Below, piece after piece: positions 1 through 9,562 of a DNA stretch of 64,000 bases; position 1 is the stretch's first letter, and every line of letters starts with the position of its first letter. Source of the DNA: Undaria pinnatifida. Taxonomy: Eukaryota; Sar; Phaeophyceae; Laminariales; Alariaceae. The notes beneath the pieces are model-generated. The model did no database searches and was not told the DNA's origin. It saw only the letters and a program-made list of their open reading frames with translations. Both the position numbers and the translations under genes were made by a program. The DNA is taken from assembly GCA_012845835.1 (NCBI GenBank), contig JABAKD010000023.1:22321108-22385107 (forward strand). The letters are read 5' to 3'.

Positions 1-2
1 GC

Positions 3-571
3 GTCTCGATCATCGCTCCGGGGGCTGCCAACGATTGGTCGCGTGGACCCGATCTTCTGTGGCAAAGGCAACTATGCGCCTTCCAGACGGGTACCACATC
101 ACCGAGTATGCGGCGTACCCAATCAGCGACAAGTTGCTCACGCCATACCCCGGGAAAAGCTTGCCATAGGACCAGGACTCCTTCAACTTCTACCTGAGCC
201 ACCTGCGGGTGAAGATCGAACAGTCGCTCGGCATCCTCGCGTCAACGTGAGGCATTCTGTGGAGGCCCCTCAGTGTAGGGTTCGCAGGCCGGACTGACCT
301 GATCGTCGCCCTCTTCCACCTGTAAAACTTCTGCCGACATGAGCAAACCAAAGTGGTCGCGTCGGAAGAAGACTACAAGACAGAAAAGGGGCGAATCCTA
401 CTGGCGACGGGCGGGGTTTTGCCGCCTGCGTGCAAGAGTGCAGTCCAACCGGCAGGCCCAGCCGCCAAACCCACGCGAAGCGGCGAAACTCCCACGCGAG
501 CGGCGACCACTTCGCTCTTAGCCTACAACAGACAGTTTCGCCCGAAGGAGAATATTCTCAGGAACGCCTAG
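3..571 (+). pseudogene. PIF/Harbinger-type DDE transposase, C-terminal remnant
   Basis: A degraded transposase of the DDE_Tnp_4 (PIF/Harbinger) type, whose intact relatives cut and paste DNA in the nucleus. Frame 3 from base 3 reads VSIIAPGAANDW, the family's 'PG..ND' block. After a frameshift near base 75, frame 2 reads LPDGYHITEYAAYPIS, then LLTPYPG, SFNFYLSHLRVKIEQSLGIL, GILWRPL, and TDLIVALFHL followed by NFC. This is the canonical order of the family's C-terminal blocks. Frame 2 has stops near 170, 248 and 323, then runs open to 571. The 5' part lies outside the window. With stops and a frameshift it is dead. The family call rests on motif order and spacing and is fairly secure; the end of the element is not visible. 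Confidence 0.8.
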
Positions 572-789
572 ATTACTACGCGTTGTATAATGCGTAGGTA
601 GAGAGTTTGTCGGCATCCGAGCGTTGTACGGCGGGGGCGATTGTGCGGTACAAGGAGGATGGGAATGGCTTGTGGAGGATGGGAGGTGGGCCGGAGTATA
701 AGCTATTGGAGATGGACGTGATGGTCGTCAACGGGTGAGCGTTGGGCCAGAAAAAGGACGAGTGTCAACCGTGGTGATGAACGTCTGAT

Positions 790-2390
790 GGCATGGCCTT
801 ATTAATACTGAGGCGGAGGGGGGGGGGGCTTTGCTTGTTGGATTCGATACATGCATCTGACGGCGTGGTTCTTCTAATTCCAGGTGGTGAGTTCGAAGAC
901 AGCTGCCTATACCCCCCCCGTCCTCCCCCAGTTATTATTGTTTGTCGAGCGTCAGAAACAAAAGCCCCCCCCCCCCCCTATCTTGGTTTGTATATTATCG
1001 TGTAAAGAATCGTGTGTTTTATCGTGAGAGTACCCCGGTGCAGCCGGCCACCGTTTTGTTATTTTTAAATAGGAGTGCAGGGTGTTGGCCGTCGAGCATC
1101 AGAAACGAACCCCCGCCCTTCTCTATTTTTCAAATCCTGCCTGACGAAGCTGTGGAGGGTGTAAGTTTGGAGTTTGTCGTGAGAGTACCACGGTGCAGAT
1201 TGCCCCCTTCTTTTTTGTTTGAATAGGGGTGCAGGGAGTTATTTGTCCATCGTCCGTAACGAGCCCATCCCCCGCTCTCGTTTTTTCCCTCCCAGTCTGG
1301 TGGAGCAGTGGAGGGTGTAATTTTGTGGCTTATCGTGAGAGTACCACGGTGCAGCTGGCACCCGTTTCTTTTTTATAGGAGTCCAGGGTATTGGTTTTGG
1401 TCCCCCCCCCCCCCGTTTTTTTCCTCCCAGTCCGGTCAAGCGGTGGAGGGTGTAATTTTGTGGTCTATCGTGAGAGTACCACGGTGCAGCTGGCCCCCGT
1501 TTTTTTTGTTTTGAAGAGGAGTCCAGGGTATTGGTCGTCGATCGTCTCAAACAAAGCCCACCCCTCTCGTTTTTTCCTCCCTGTCTGGTCAAGCAGTAAA
1601 GGGTGTAATGTTATGCTTTATCGGGATAGTAGCACGGTGCAGCTGGCGCCCCCCTTTTTTTTGAAGAGGAGTCCAGGGTATTGGTTGTCGATCCCCCTGC
1701 CCCCCCACCCCGTTTTGTTCCTCCCAGTCTGGTCAAGCAGTGGAGGGTGTATTTTTGCGGTTTATCGTGATAGTACCACGGTGCAGCTGACGCCCCCCCC
1801 TTTTTTTAGTAGGAGTCCAGGGTATTAGTTGTCGTCGTCCCCCCCCCCCGTTTTTTTCCGCCCAGTCTGGTCAAGCAGTGGAGGGTGTAATTTTGTGGTT
1901 TATCGTGAGAGTACGCCGGTGCAGCTGCCTTCCCCTTTTTTATATATATAGCAATTCAAGGTATTGGTTGTCGATCGTCCGAGACGAAGCCCCCCCTTCC
2001 ATTTTTTTCTTCTCAGTCAGATGAAGCAGTGGAGGGTGTAAGTTTTTTTTTTTTCGTGAGAGTACCCTGGTGCAGCTGGCCCGGTTTTGTTTCAATTAGA
2101 GTGCAAGGTTTTGTTTGTTCATCGTCAGAAACGTAGCCCCCCCTCCCCTACCATTTCCCTCCGCGGGTCCATGGTCATACGACTTCGACCATGCACGATT
2201 TCAACCCCCGCCGCGCCCCCCCCCCCCCCCGCCCCCCCCTGCCCCTTTCGGTTTCCTCTCAGCCTCATAAACGAATGGAGTGTGTAATGTTGTCTGTTGT
2301 CGCTGAAGGACCCCGGTAAAGCTGCCTCCTTGATTTTTTATAGGAGTGCCTGCGATTATCGAGCGTACGAATAGAAAGTGCTCTTTCCCC
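790..2390 (+). repeat. Degenerate tandem array (about 140-bp units), left arm
   Basis: At least seven imperfect units follow one another. Each contains a block like GTGGAGGGTGTAATTTTGTG, then ATCGTGAGAGTACCACGGTG, CAGCTGGC, a C/T homopolymer stretch, AGGAGTCCAGGGTATTGG, TTGTCGATCG, a poly-C run and TTCCTCCCAGTCTGGTCAAG. The best units lie at about 1130-2090; both ends decay. Long poly-C runs (8-12 C) recur. Open frames here on both strands are by-products of the repeat and are not genes. The same unit returns in opposite orientation at 3010-3770. Confidence 0.85.
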
Positions 2391-3010
2391 CAATATGGAT
2401 GCGCCAGCAGGTTTTTTATACTATGGTATATCGAGGGTACATATTCGTTTCTTGTAAGAAAGAGGACGCCGGAGAACCTTCCGCCTACTCCTTGTTTTCC
2501 GTAATTCGTTTGCAACAGAGCAGTAGGTTGCCGAGCTTTTACCTGTAAGTGCCCCTTTACCCGCGTTTTGTGCTACTCGGTTTTTGATGGGGAGCATGGT
2601 GTCGGATGCTTGCATAAATATATTAAGCACGTGGAAATGAATACGAGGGGTACTGATGACGTCACTGGACCTGTTAACATCTGCGTTTCACAGGATGTGT
2701 TCGCGATACGACGACACATAGTAGTTACTGGAGATCGTAATAAACATACTTCCGCGCCACGACGACCCAGCTCAACGACTTCAATAGGATTATGAGGGCT
2801 CCTGCATCGGATTCAGCCACGATATCTTCTGATTGAAACCCACACGTGTCCCAAGCTGAAATGCATACGTTCCCTAGGGAAATAATTTCTGATATTGAAG
2901 AGGCTTATTTGCCGATATATTACTGTGGTTTGATGGGACAACAAACCAAGACAGGGAGTACTCTCGCTTGCCAATATCGAATACCCCGTATGCTCTATCA
3001 ACCTGCACGT
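2391..3010. other. Spacer between inverted repeat arms
   Basis: About 620 bases separate the two inverted minisatellite arms. No frame here resembles a known protein, and the base composition is ordinary compared with the poly-C arms. If the whole structure is a foldback-type transposon, this would be its loop. Confidence 0.4.
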
Positions 3011-3770
3011 AAAAAAAAAACACGTAGTGAGCTGGGGCCAGCTACAACGGGGTACTCTCACAACGAAACTCAAAATTACACCCGCCACTGCTCAAGGAGA
3101 CTGCGAGGAAAACAACCGGGGGCGAGGGGGGGTGGGCTTCTGTTTTGACGCTCGGCAACAAAATAATCTTTACACCTACAAAAAAAAAGCAGGGGTCAGC
3201 TGCACCGTGGTATGCTCAAGACAAATCTCAAACTTGCACCCTCCACTGCTTGACTAGACTGGGCGGAAAAAAACGGGGGGGGGGGGGGGGGACGATAACT
3301 AATACCCTGGACTCCTATTAAAAAAAGGGGAGCGGGGCGCCAGCTGCACCGTGGTACTATCACGATAAACCGCAAAAATACACCCTCCACTGCTTGACCA
3401 GACTGGGAGGAACAAAACGGGGTGGGGGTGGGGGGGAATCGACAATCAATACCCTGGACTCCAATACCCTGGACTCCTTTTTAAACAAACCAAATCGGGG
3501 CCCAGCTGCACAAGAGTACTCTCACGATAAACCACAAAATTACACCCTCCACTGCTTGACCAGACTGGGAGGAACAAAACGGGGTGCTGGGGGGGGGGGG
3601 GAATCGACAACCAATACCCTGGACTCCTATCAAATATAAACAGGTGCCAGCTGCACCGTGGTACTCTCACGATAAGCCACAAAATTTCACCCTCCACTGC
3701 TCCACCAGACTCGGAGGAAAAAAACGGGGGGAAGGGGAGGGGGTGGGAATCGACAACCAATGATTCTCGC
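3011..3770 (-). repeat. Same tandem array in inverted orientation, right arm
   Basis: Five to six units of the left-arm repeat, now reading on the minus strand. On the plus strand they show CACCGTGGTACTCTCACGAT, AATTACACCCTCCACTGCTT, GACCAGACTGGGAGGA, poly-G runs and ATACCCTGGACTCC. The last unit overlaps the end of the reading frame annotated at 3770-4168. Confidence 0.85.
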
Positions 3771-4168
3771 CTTGAGCACGACAGGCGGGATTGAAATAAG
3801 GTTCCCCGGTGCTTGTCGGAAACAATCGACCCCAGTACCAGCATACAACGGTTCTTCGACCTCCGGGTGTTGATGGAGGACGCATCCTCCGCGACATCTT
3901 CCTTCCTGATGATGGCGAGCACATCAGACGCCTTGCACTGATTTCTTCCATACCTCAACGTAATGTTTTCGTCGACAGAGTATGACTTCCCCTTCATAGC
4001 CGCGCAAAGCGTAAGAACGACCCCCTCTGGGATAGTTTCTGACTGGACCGGTGTGCTCGCTTTGACTTGACCTGTGTTCAAAACGTAGCGAGCACCGGGG
4101 AAAGGCACAAACTTTAATGTCATGCACGTGTGGCGTAAAATCGGGCTGCGCAATCGAACGAGTAGCCT
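3770..4168 (-). CDS. Possible exon of an unknown gene
   Basis: The minus strand is open for about 130 codons outside the repeats, reading HTCMTLKFVPFPGARY, then VKASTPVQSETIPEGVVLTL and SDVLAIIRKEDVAEDASSIN. Composition is balanced and unlike the shadow frames nearby. Just upstream, a pyrimidine-rich stretch ending TTTCAG (near 4169) would make a good 3' splice site and fits this phase. The frame then runs on into the inverted minisatellite, where it has no meaning. I recognise no family. It could be a terminal exon cut short by the repeat, or chance. Confidence 0.3.
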
Positions 4169-4189
4169 GAAACAGTAGAGATAAAAAGA

Positions 4190-4500
4190 CTGCGCTATGA
4201 AGCAGTATACTGGATTGCATCAGAACTGGAAGCGTATACTGGCAGACTGGACCAGTGCAACACACCACCAGAAATATAATACCACCTGGCAATGTATACT
4301 GCGCATCCATACGACAATGTTAAGCGGAAGGAGCGCTAACCGATGACTACAGTACCCAATTATATAATAGTAGACTATACACATAGCAGTGTATATACTG
4401 TGTAATGCGCTGTTAAAGTCCTGCGTATACCCATATATACCTAGTATACAGTACTGCTGTATACTGGTACCTGGTATACTGTACGCGACTTACGTCAAGA
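4190..4500. repeat. Cluster of GTATAC palindromes
   Basis: At least eight GTATAC or TATATAC sites occur in 300 bases, most inside GTATACTG or CAGTATAC, in both orientations. Examples lie near 4205, 4233, 4293, 4395, 4432, 4442, 4453 and 4469. No coding frame is convincing here. Confidence 0.6.
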
Positions 4501-4915
4501 ACATGGGAGTTAATATTTTAAGAAAGAGCTTTGTTTAATAATAAAGTAAGGCTAAGCGTTTGTGCTCAGGCAGGAACGCCACTGTAAATACTACCTAGTA
4601 TATGATACCTCGTAGCCTTTAAGATCCTACGCTCAACGTTGAGATCACAATAAGCCGCGAGCCTGAGCCCAAATAGGAGTTTCTTACCTGCTCTCGCGTA
4701 CTTCACGATGATGTCCATACAAATACAGCTGTAGTTTGTGTGCCCACTCACAGATCACAGCTCTATATATCTTGCTGTACGTGCAAGATTAAAAAATATA
4801 CGATTTCGTGTAAACTACTGCTGTAGAGTATGTGCAAAATTCAAAATTCAAAAATGTACGAACTCGCACGACGTACTATTAATAGCTTCGTGCAACATTT
4901 GAAAATGTTCGAACT
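4500..4915. repeat. AT-rich stretch with three short imperfect repeats
   Basis: Near 4780, 4835 and 4890 the pattern GTGCAA, A/T-rich stretch, then CGAACT or CGATTT recurs three times with roughly 50-base spacing. Nothing else is recognisable in this interval. Confidence 0.35.
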
Positions 4916-5437
4916 TGTATGGACTTGATCCTTACCTTCATCACCATCAGCTGTTGTTGCTGCTGCTGCTGCTGTCCCGGAGCCCCACGCTCTCAGCACC
5001 GGCGCTCAAACACCTACCCTGGCATTCAGCAGCTGCCTCCTTCCCCTGTGTTTGGTGTCCCATCGAAGTGTTCGTGGGGCTGAAGTTGTCTGTGGCCTCG
5101 GTGATTGACGCCACATCTACACAAGTGCTTCCCCCTGAAAATCCAGGCAACTTCGTTCGCACTGGGCCCGTCGTCCTTCCGTCGCTGCTGTCGCCGGATT
5201 GCACGAATCTGCTTGGGCTGGGGCAATTCCTCTGCGGTCTTCCGGGATGTCGTTCATGCTTGCTGTGTGACGACGCGCGTGACTGCTGGTGTGGGTGGTG
5301 GCAGTCTTGCTTTATGGCTCGGCTTTCAAAAATCAGGAAAAAAAACACCAAACAACCCCGCGCTCGATAATAATGCAGCCGTTTTTCCATGGAAATCCTG
5401 GAAAAAAAGAGGAAATTTATGAAATTCACATCTCCGA
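4916..5437. other. Interval open on both strands, no recognised gene
   Basis: Both strands carry open frames of about 150-170 codons over 4915-5468. The plus frame begins with a poly-leucine run made by a CTG microsatellite near 4950-4975. The minus frame is Ser/Thr-rich and ends with poly-serine from the same repeat. Neither resembles a known protein, and mutual openness of this kind is usual in GC-balanced repeat DNA. An exon is possible but unsupported. Confidence 0.2.
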
Positions 5438-6076
5438 TAAGGGCCCGAATTAACGAGGAACTTGCCAAATCGAATTTCGATTTTGTTTTTTTATTTCATG
5501 AAAAATACACGAAAAATTCAACTTTGGTTCTTATCAAGGAACGGCGCAGTGCGTTCTAGCACATAAAAAATTCAAAAAACGCAAAAAGCTCAACGAACAC
5601 CCGTGGGCAATGACCGAGGGGAGCGATGGCTCGCGTCCTCCCCGGAGCGCCGCGGCTAGCGGCAGATTGTGTTGGCCGGCAGCGGCTTGGAGGCTATGGC
5701 TCTAGGTGTCTCTTGGATGGGCTGGCGCCACCCCGCCGCCCGACACGGGCAGCAGCGACGGGGATATAGCGGTCGAACTTCTGAGCGAAGTCATCATGTG
5801 GTAGTTGGTCGTGTAACGTTCGAGGTGCAGGGCGACGAAAAACTTGGTTTGCGGCGGTCTCGGTTGTTTTCGAAGCGTCGCAGGCGGTCTACGCTGAGCT
5901 AAGGACCTTCGGAGGCCGCGCTGCGGCTGCTCCGGTGGTCCTACCTCTCGCAATGTTGGCTTGTCGCCTCTCAATCAGCCGACGACATGGCACCAATTCG
6001 CGTGGCCGGCTTCGGTTACACAGAACAAGCCATGTCTAGGTGGACAAACTCCCTAAATTCAATTTCGATTTTCGAC
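5438..6076 (+). repeat. 639-bp repeat, unit 1
   Basis: First of two head-to-tail units with a period of exactly 639. The unit starts TAAGGGCCCGAATTAACGAG, continues with GAACTTGCCAAATCGAATTT, and ends TTCAATTTCGATTTTCGAC. The AT-rich edges and GC-rich middle resemble a non-autonomous DNA element. On the minus strand the middle encodes HDQLPHDDFAQKFDRYIPVA (roughly 5740-5830), which looks coding-like and could be a captured gene piece. Related segments occur at 12822-13893. Confidence 0.75.
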
Positions 6077-6715
6077 TAAGGGCCCGAATTAACGAGGAAC
6101 TTGCCAAATCGAATTTCGATTTTTCTTTTTAATTTCATGAAAAATACACGAAAAATTCAACTTTGGTTCTTATCAAGGAACGGCGCAGTGCGTTCTAGCA
6201 CATAAAAAATTCAAAAAACGCAAAAGGGTCAACGAACACCCGTGGGCAATGACCGAGGGGAGCGATGGCTCGCGTCCTCCCCGGAGCGCCGCGGCTAGCG
6301 GCAGATTGTGTTGGCCGGCAGCGGCTTGGAGGCTATGGCTCTAGGCGTCTCTTGGATGGGCTGGCGCCACCCCGCCGCCCGACACGGGCAGCAGCGACGG
6401 GGATATAGCGGTCGAACTTCTGAGCGAAGTCATCATGTGGTAGTTGGTCGTGTAACTTTCGAGGTGCAGGGCGACGAAAAACTGGGTTTGCGGCGGTCTC
6501 GGTTGCTTTCGAAGCGTCGCAGGCGGTCTACGCTGTGCCAAGGACCTTCGGAGGCCGCGCTGCGGTTGCTCCGGTGGTCCTACCTCTCGCAATGTTGGCT
6601 TGTCGCCTCTCAATCAGCCGACGACATGGCACCAATTCACGCGGCCGTCTTCGGTTACACAGAACAATCCATGTCTAGGTGGACAAACTCCCTAAATTCA
6701 ATTTCGATTTTCGAC
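6077..6715 (+). repeat. 639-bp repeat, unit 2
   Basis: Second unit, abutting the first directly with no extra bases. It differs from unit 1 by scattered substitutions and a few small changes, for example CGCGTGGCCGGC against CACGCGGCCGTC near 6640. The near-identity points to a fairly recent unequal exchange or tandem insertion. Confidence 0.75.
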
Positions 6716-7255
6716 TAAAATATTAAACCCGAACGATCCCAAACCGCAATACAGGGGGTTATAAATCCTGCGTGGGGGGCTCCTTGGTTGAAGTTGATCC
6801 TTAATCCTGCAAGCAGCAAGCCAGTTTTCATTGCATGCCTCACCCACCCCACCCGCCCCACACAACGATATCACGTCCCCCTCCAAACGCTCTATCTAGA
6901 CTACATCAATCACCACCCAGCCCGGTAGGGCACGGACACGAGGTAGATGCGGCTGCGCCACGATAGCTAGGCTGGGAGGGCCCTCTCTCGGCTGTGCTGT
7001 GGTGGGCTACTACTACTACAGCTGCTGCTGCTGCTGTGTCTTCGCGTTTGCCGACATACACATCGGTGCTCTTGTCTTCGGTTGTGTGTGTCGCCACACG
7101 CCCGCCCTTGTTTTACTTATTATCATGTACGAATGTGTCTCGCGTTTTCCGTGACAATCGTGCGCTGCCGCGTCCTAGCGGCAGGTGGCAACCACGTGTG
7201 AAAGGCTGCCGGACAGCAGCACGGGTGAAGTTCTGTGAGGGGGCGCGCACGTGCG
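6716..7255. other. No gene seen; small CTA/CTG microsatellite
   Basis: A short (CTA)n(CTG)n run lies at about 7008-7036. Open frames here translate the microsatellite and show no family resemblance. This is the DNA into which the following LTR element inserted. Confidence 0.5.
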
Positions 7256-7259
7256 TGCG
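7256..7259. repeat. Target-site duplication TGCG (left)
   Basis: TGCG precedes the left LTR and recurs at 12489-12492 directly after the right LTR. Confidence 0.65.
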
Positions 7260-7716
7260 TGTTACGGTTACATTGTTACGGTTGATAGGAGTTGCACTTT
7301 TGGGAATGCGTTAGTCCCAATAGGTACTAGCAGTATGGCCCGTCTTGCAGGATCCCCGTCTGGGAGCGACTGGTTCCTCGCCTCCCTCTGCTCTGTACTC
7401 CTTTGCTTGCCCTGAGTTAGCAATAATCCATAATGCGAATACCGTATCCACGACCGGAGACCTTCTACTCCTTCTCACAAGCCACCTTCAAGGCTTACAC
7501 TACCGCTGTTCAGGCTCAACCACCGAACTCGGTACCGATCGGGAGGCTGCTATCATCAGGTCGGTAGCAGTGCTTTGTAGGCTGGGTCCCTCTGGCACCT
7601 TCCTCTCTGTACAATGCACACAAGACCTAGGGTCCTGCCGCATGAATGGCTAGAGACCACTCAGACCCACATAGACATCGGATCCGCCTCTATCCCTAGC
7701 CTCCCCTTCCGTAATA
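7260..7716 (+). repeat. Left LTR (457 bp)
   Basis: Begins TGTTACGGTTACATTG, which contains a doubled TTACGGTT, and ends CCTTCCGTAATA. It would carry promoter and polyadenylation signals, but none stands out by eye. Confidence 0.85.
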
Positions 7717-7735
7717 TGGTCCAATGCCCCACTTC
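7717..7735 (+). promoter_or_regulatory. Probable primer-binding site
   Basis: TGGTCCAATGCCCC starts immediately after the left LTR. A TGG start is expected for a site complementary to a tRNA 3' CCA end. I cannot name the tRNA. Confidence 0.45.
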
Positions 7736-9340
7736 CCATTACTGTTATTTAGCCTGCAATGGGAGGGTCTGCGCCTGGTCGAGCCGTGTTGTTGTCTCCT
7801 ATGTTTGGGGGGACAGCAACCAGTCTCCTCTGGGTCCGAGCCCTCCCGCGCCATCATGTCACCTGATATATTTCCACTGCTGTATTGCTAACATGCTACT
7901 CGTCTTCCCACTTTAGGAGCTGTGTCAATCAATTGATTAATTTTTTTTTATTTTTTTATTTTTTTTCTCCGGCGGATGGGGAAAAATAAAGTATTAGCTC
8001 ACCACACTTCCACGTATTTTCATACGCGTATAATTAAATTCAATTTCATTTAATTCAATTCAATTCAGTTGTTGGCGCTGTGGTACGCTGAGCTTACTGC
8101 AGTTTGTGTCATTGTTGTTTTGCTCGATATGCTCTCTGGTATCGCTTGCGGATTCATTATTAATAGTGAACCGGGTACACATGACTGGATGCTGATAACG
8201 GTTTTCTGGTGATGTTTTCACCTGCTGTCCCGCTAATAATGTTGATGTTTCCCTGTTTTTGCATCCACTTCGTTCGTGATCAAACCGGTGATGTTTGACC
8301 CGAGCAAACACGTTCACCCATGATCACGCACGCTTTGCCTGTGATCAAACCCAACTCCACGTTTGCTCGTGATCAAACTGGAGGTGGTCGCTGTCGATCA
8401 ATCTTTGTAAATTTGTTACGTACGCTATGCATATGCCTACCTTCATCTGTCATTTCATTTTGCCGGGAAGGGTTCCACTGTTGTTACTGCTGTGTCGTCG
8501 GGTTGTTGTTGCGGTTGTGGCTACCGCGACATCGTCGTGTGATGCAGTAGTTGCTGAACCGCCCTCCTGTTTTTCCATCCCTGCCTTGTTTCCTTTGCCC
8601 CATTACTTTGTGCTCTGTTTTGGATGCAGGCGATGATTGCGGTGGGGACATCGCTGTCGTCAGACACAGCAAGCAGTAACCACATAGTTGGCTCTCTTTA
8701 GGATGAGGCAACGACACGGATACTAGAGCCGCTTGATGATGTATCTTGTTTTTTTTTATTGAACTGAATGTCATGTGCGCACAAATAGTTTCGTTTCTTC
8801 GTATATATTGAAAGGCTCGCATGTTCCGCTGCATTTGTCAACTCCCTCCCGTTTGCACTCATCTCTCAAGCAATGTATTCTGCTGCTAGGCCGCTGTTTT
8901 CTGCTATTGTTGCTGTCTGACCGCCTCCGCCTGTCTCTACTGCTGCTGTTTTCTGCTATTGTTGCTGTCTGACCGCCTCCGCCTGTCTCTACTGCTGGTG
9001 GTTTTGGTTCGCATGTCCTTCTCAGGATAGCATGATTGCGCACATACTTTTGCGCTCCTTTGTTTGTACAAAGACTCGCATACTGCGCCATATTCCTCAG
9101 TTAGCTCGTTCACTCATTTCTTGTGTTGCTTTCCGCTGCTGTTCTGCTGTTGCTTTTTGCCGCGGTTGCTGCCTTGCTATGCGACCTTCGTTTGTTTCTC
9201 TTTTCGTTTTTGTTTTTTCATGGTACATCCGGTTGGTGGCAGATGTTCGATTTGGAGTGGAGTAGTTCGGTCAAAAAAAAATATTACGATGCTTTGTTGC
9301 GATAGCGGGGTGAATGTTATGTGTGGGTATCTGTATCTAG
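7736..9340. other. LTR-element interior, 5' half without coding capacity
   Basis: No gag, protease or integrase motifs are visible on either strand. Notable features are repeated GTGATCAAAC motifs near 8277-8380, T-rich runs near 7940, and a 52-bp tandem repeat at 8891-8995. Confidence 0.5.
8891..8995 (+). repeat. 52-bp tandem duplication
   Basis: Two copies of a unit containing GCTGTTTTCTGCTATTGTTG then CTGTCTGACCGCCTCCGCC, at 8893 and 8945. Confidence 0.8.
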
Positions 9341-9369
9341 AAAATTACTCTGGTGTGCGAGACGTATGT

Positions 9370-9562
9370 TCACGTGTTTGGTCATAGTAAGTGGTCAGGC
9401 CGCCGGAGCAAACACATAGATGTGCGGTTCCATTTCGTCCGAGAGCTACTTCGTGCGAAGAAAAATGATATTCAATTTTGTAGTTTCGGAAGAGCAGCAC
9501 GCGGATATTTTGACGAAATCCCTCGCGGCGACCCCTTTTAATCTCACCGTAAGTTTTTGCTG
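9370..9562 (+). pseudogene. Ty1/copia RNase H C-terminal fragment
   Basis: Frame 2 reads VFGHSKWSGRRSKHIDVRFH then FVRELLR, the copia signature around R-[ST]-KHIDVR-[HY]-F. A one-base frameshift near 9481 leads to VVSEEQHADILTKSLA and TPFNLTVSFC, ending at TGA; this matches the copia '[SE]-x-Q-x-AD-[IL]-TK-x-L' end motif. Reverse transcriptase, integrase and gag are absent. The fragment shows the element derives from copia, or captured copia sequence, and is no longer functional. Confidence 0.75.

Noticed and set aside
790-3770. Repeated open frames of 60-145 codons in the poly-C arrays
   Set aside because: The same peptide recurs with each minisatellite unit and in its reverse complement; poly-C runs remove stops.
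5741-6613. Plus-strand 77-136-codon frames in the 639-bp repeats as genes
   Set aside because: Short, Arg-rich, and antisense to the more protein-like minus frame; no family signs.
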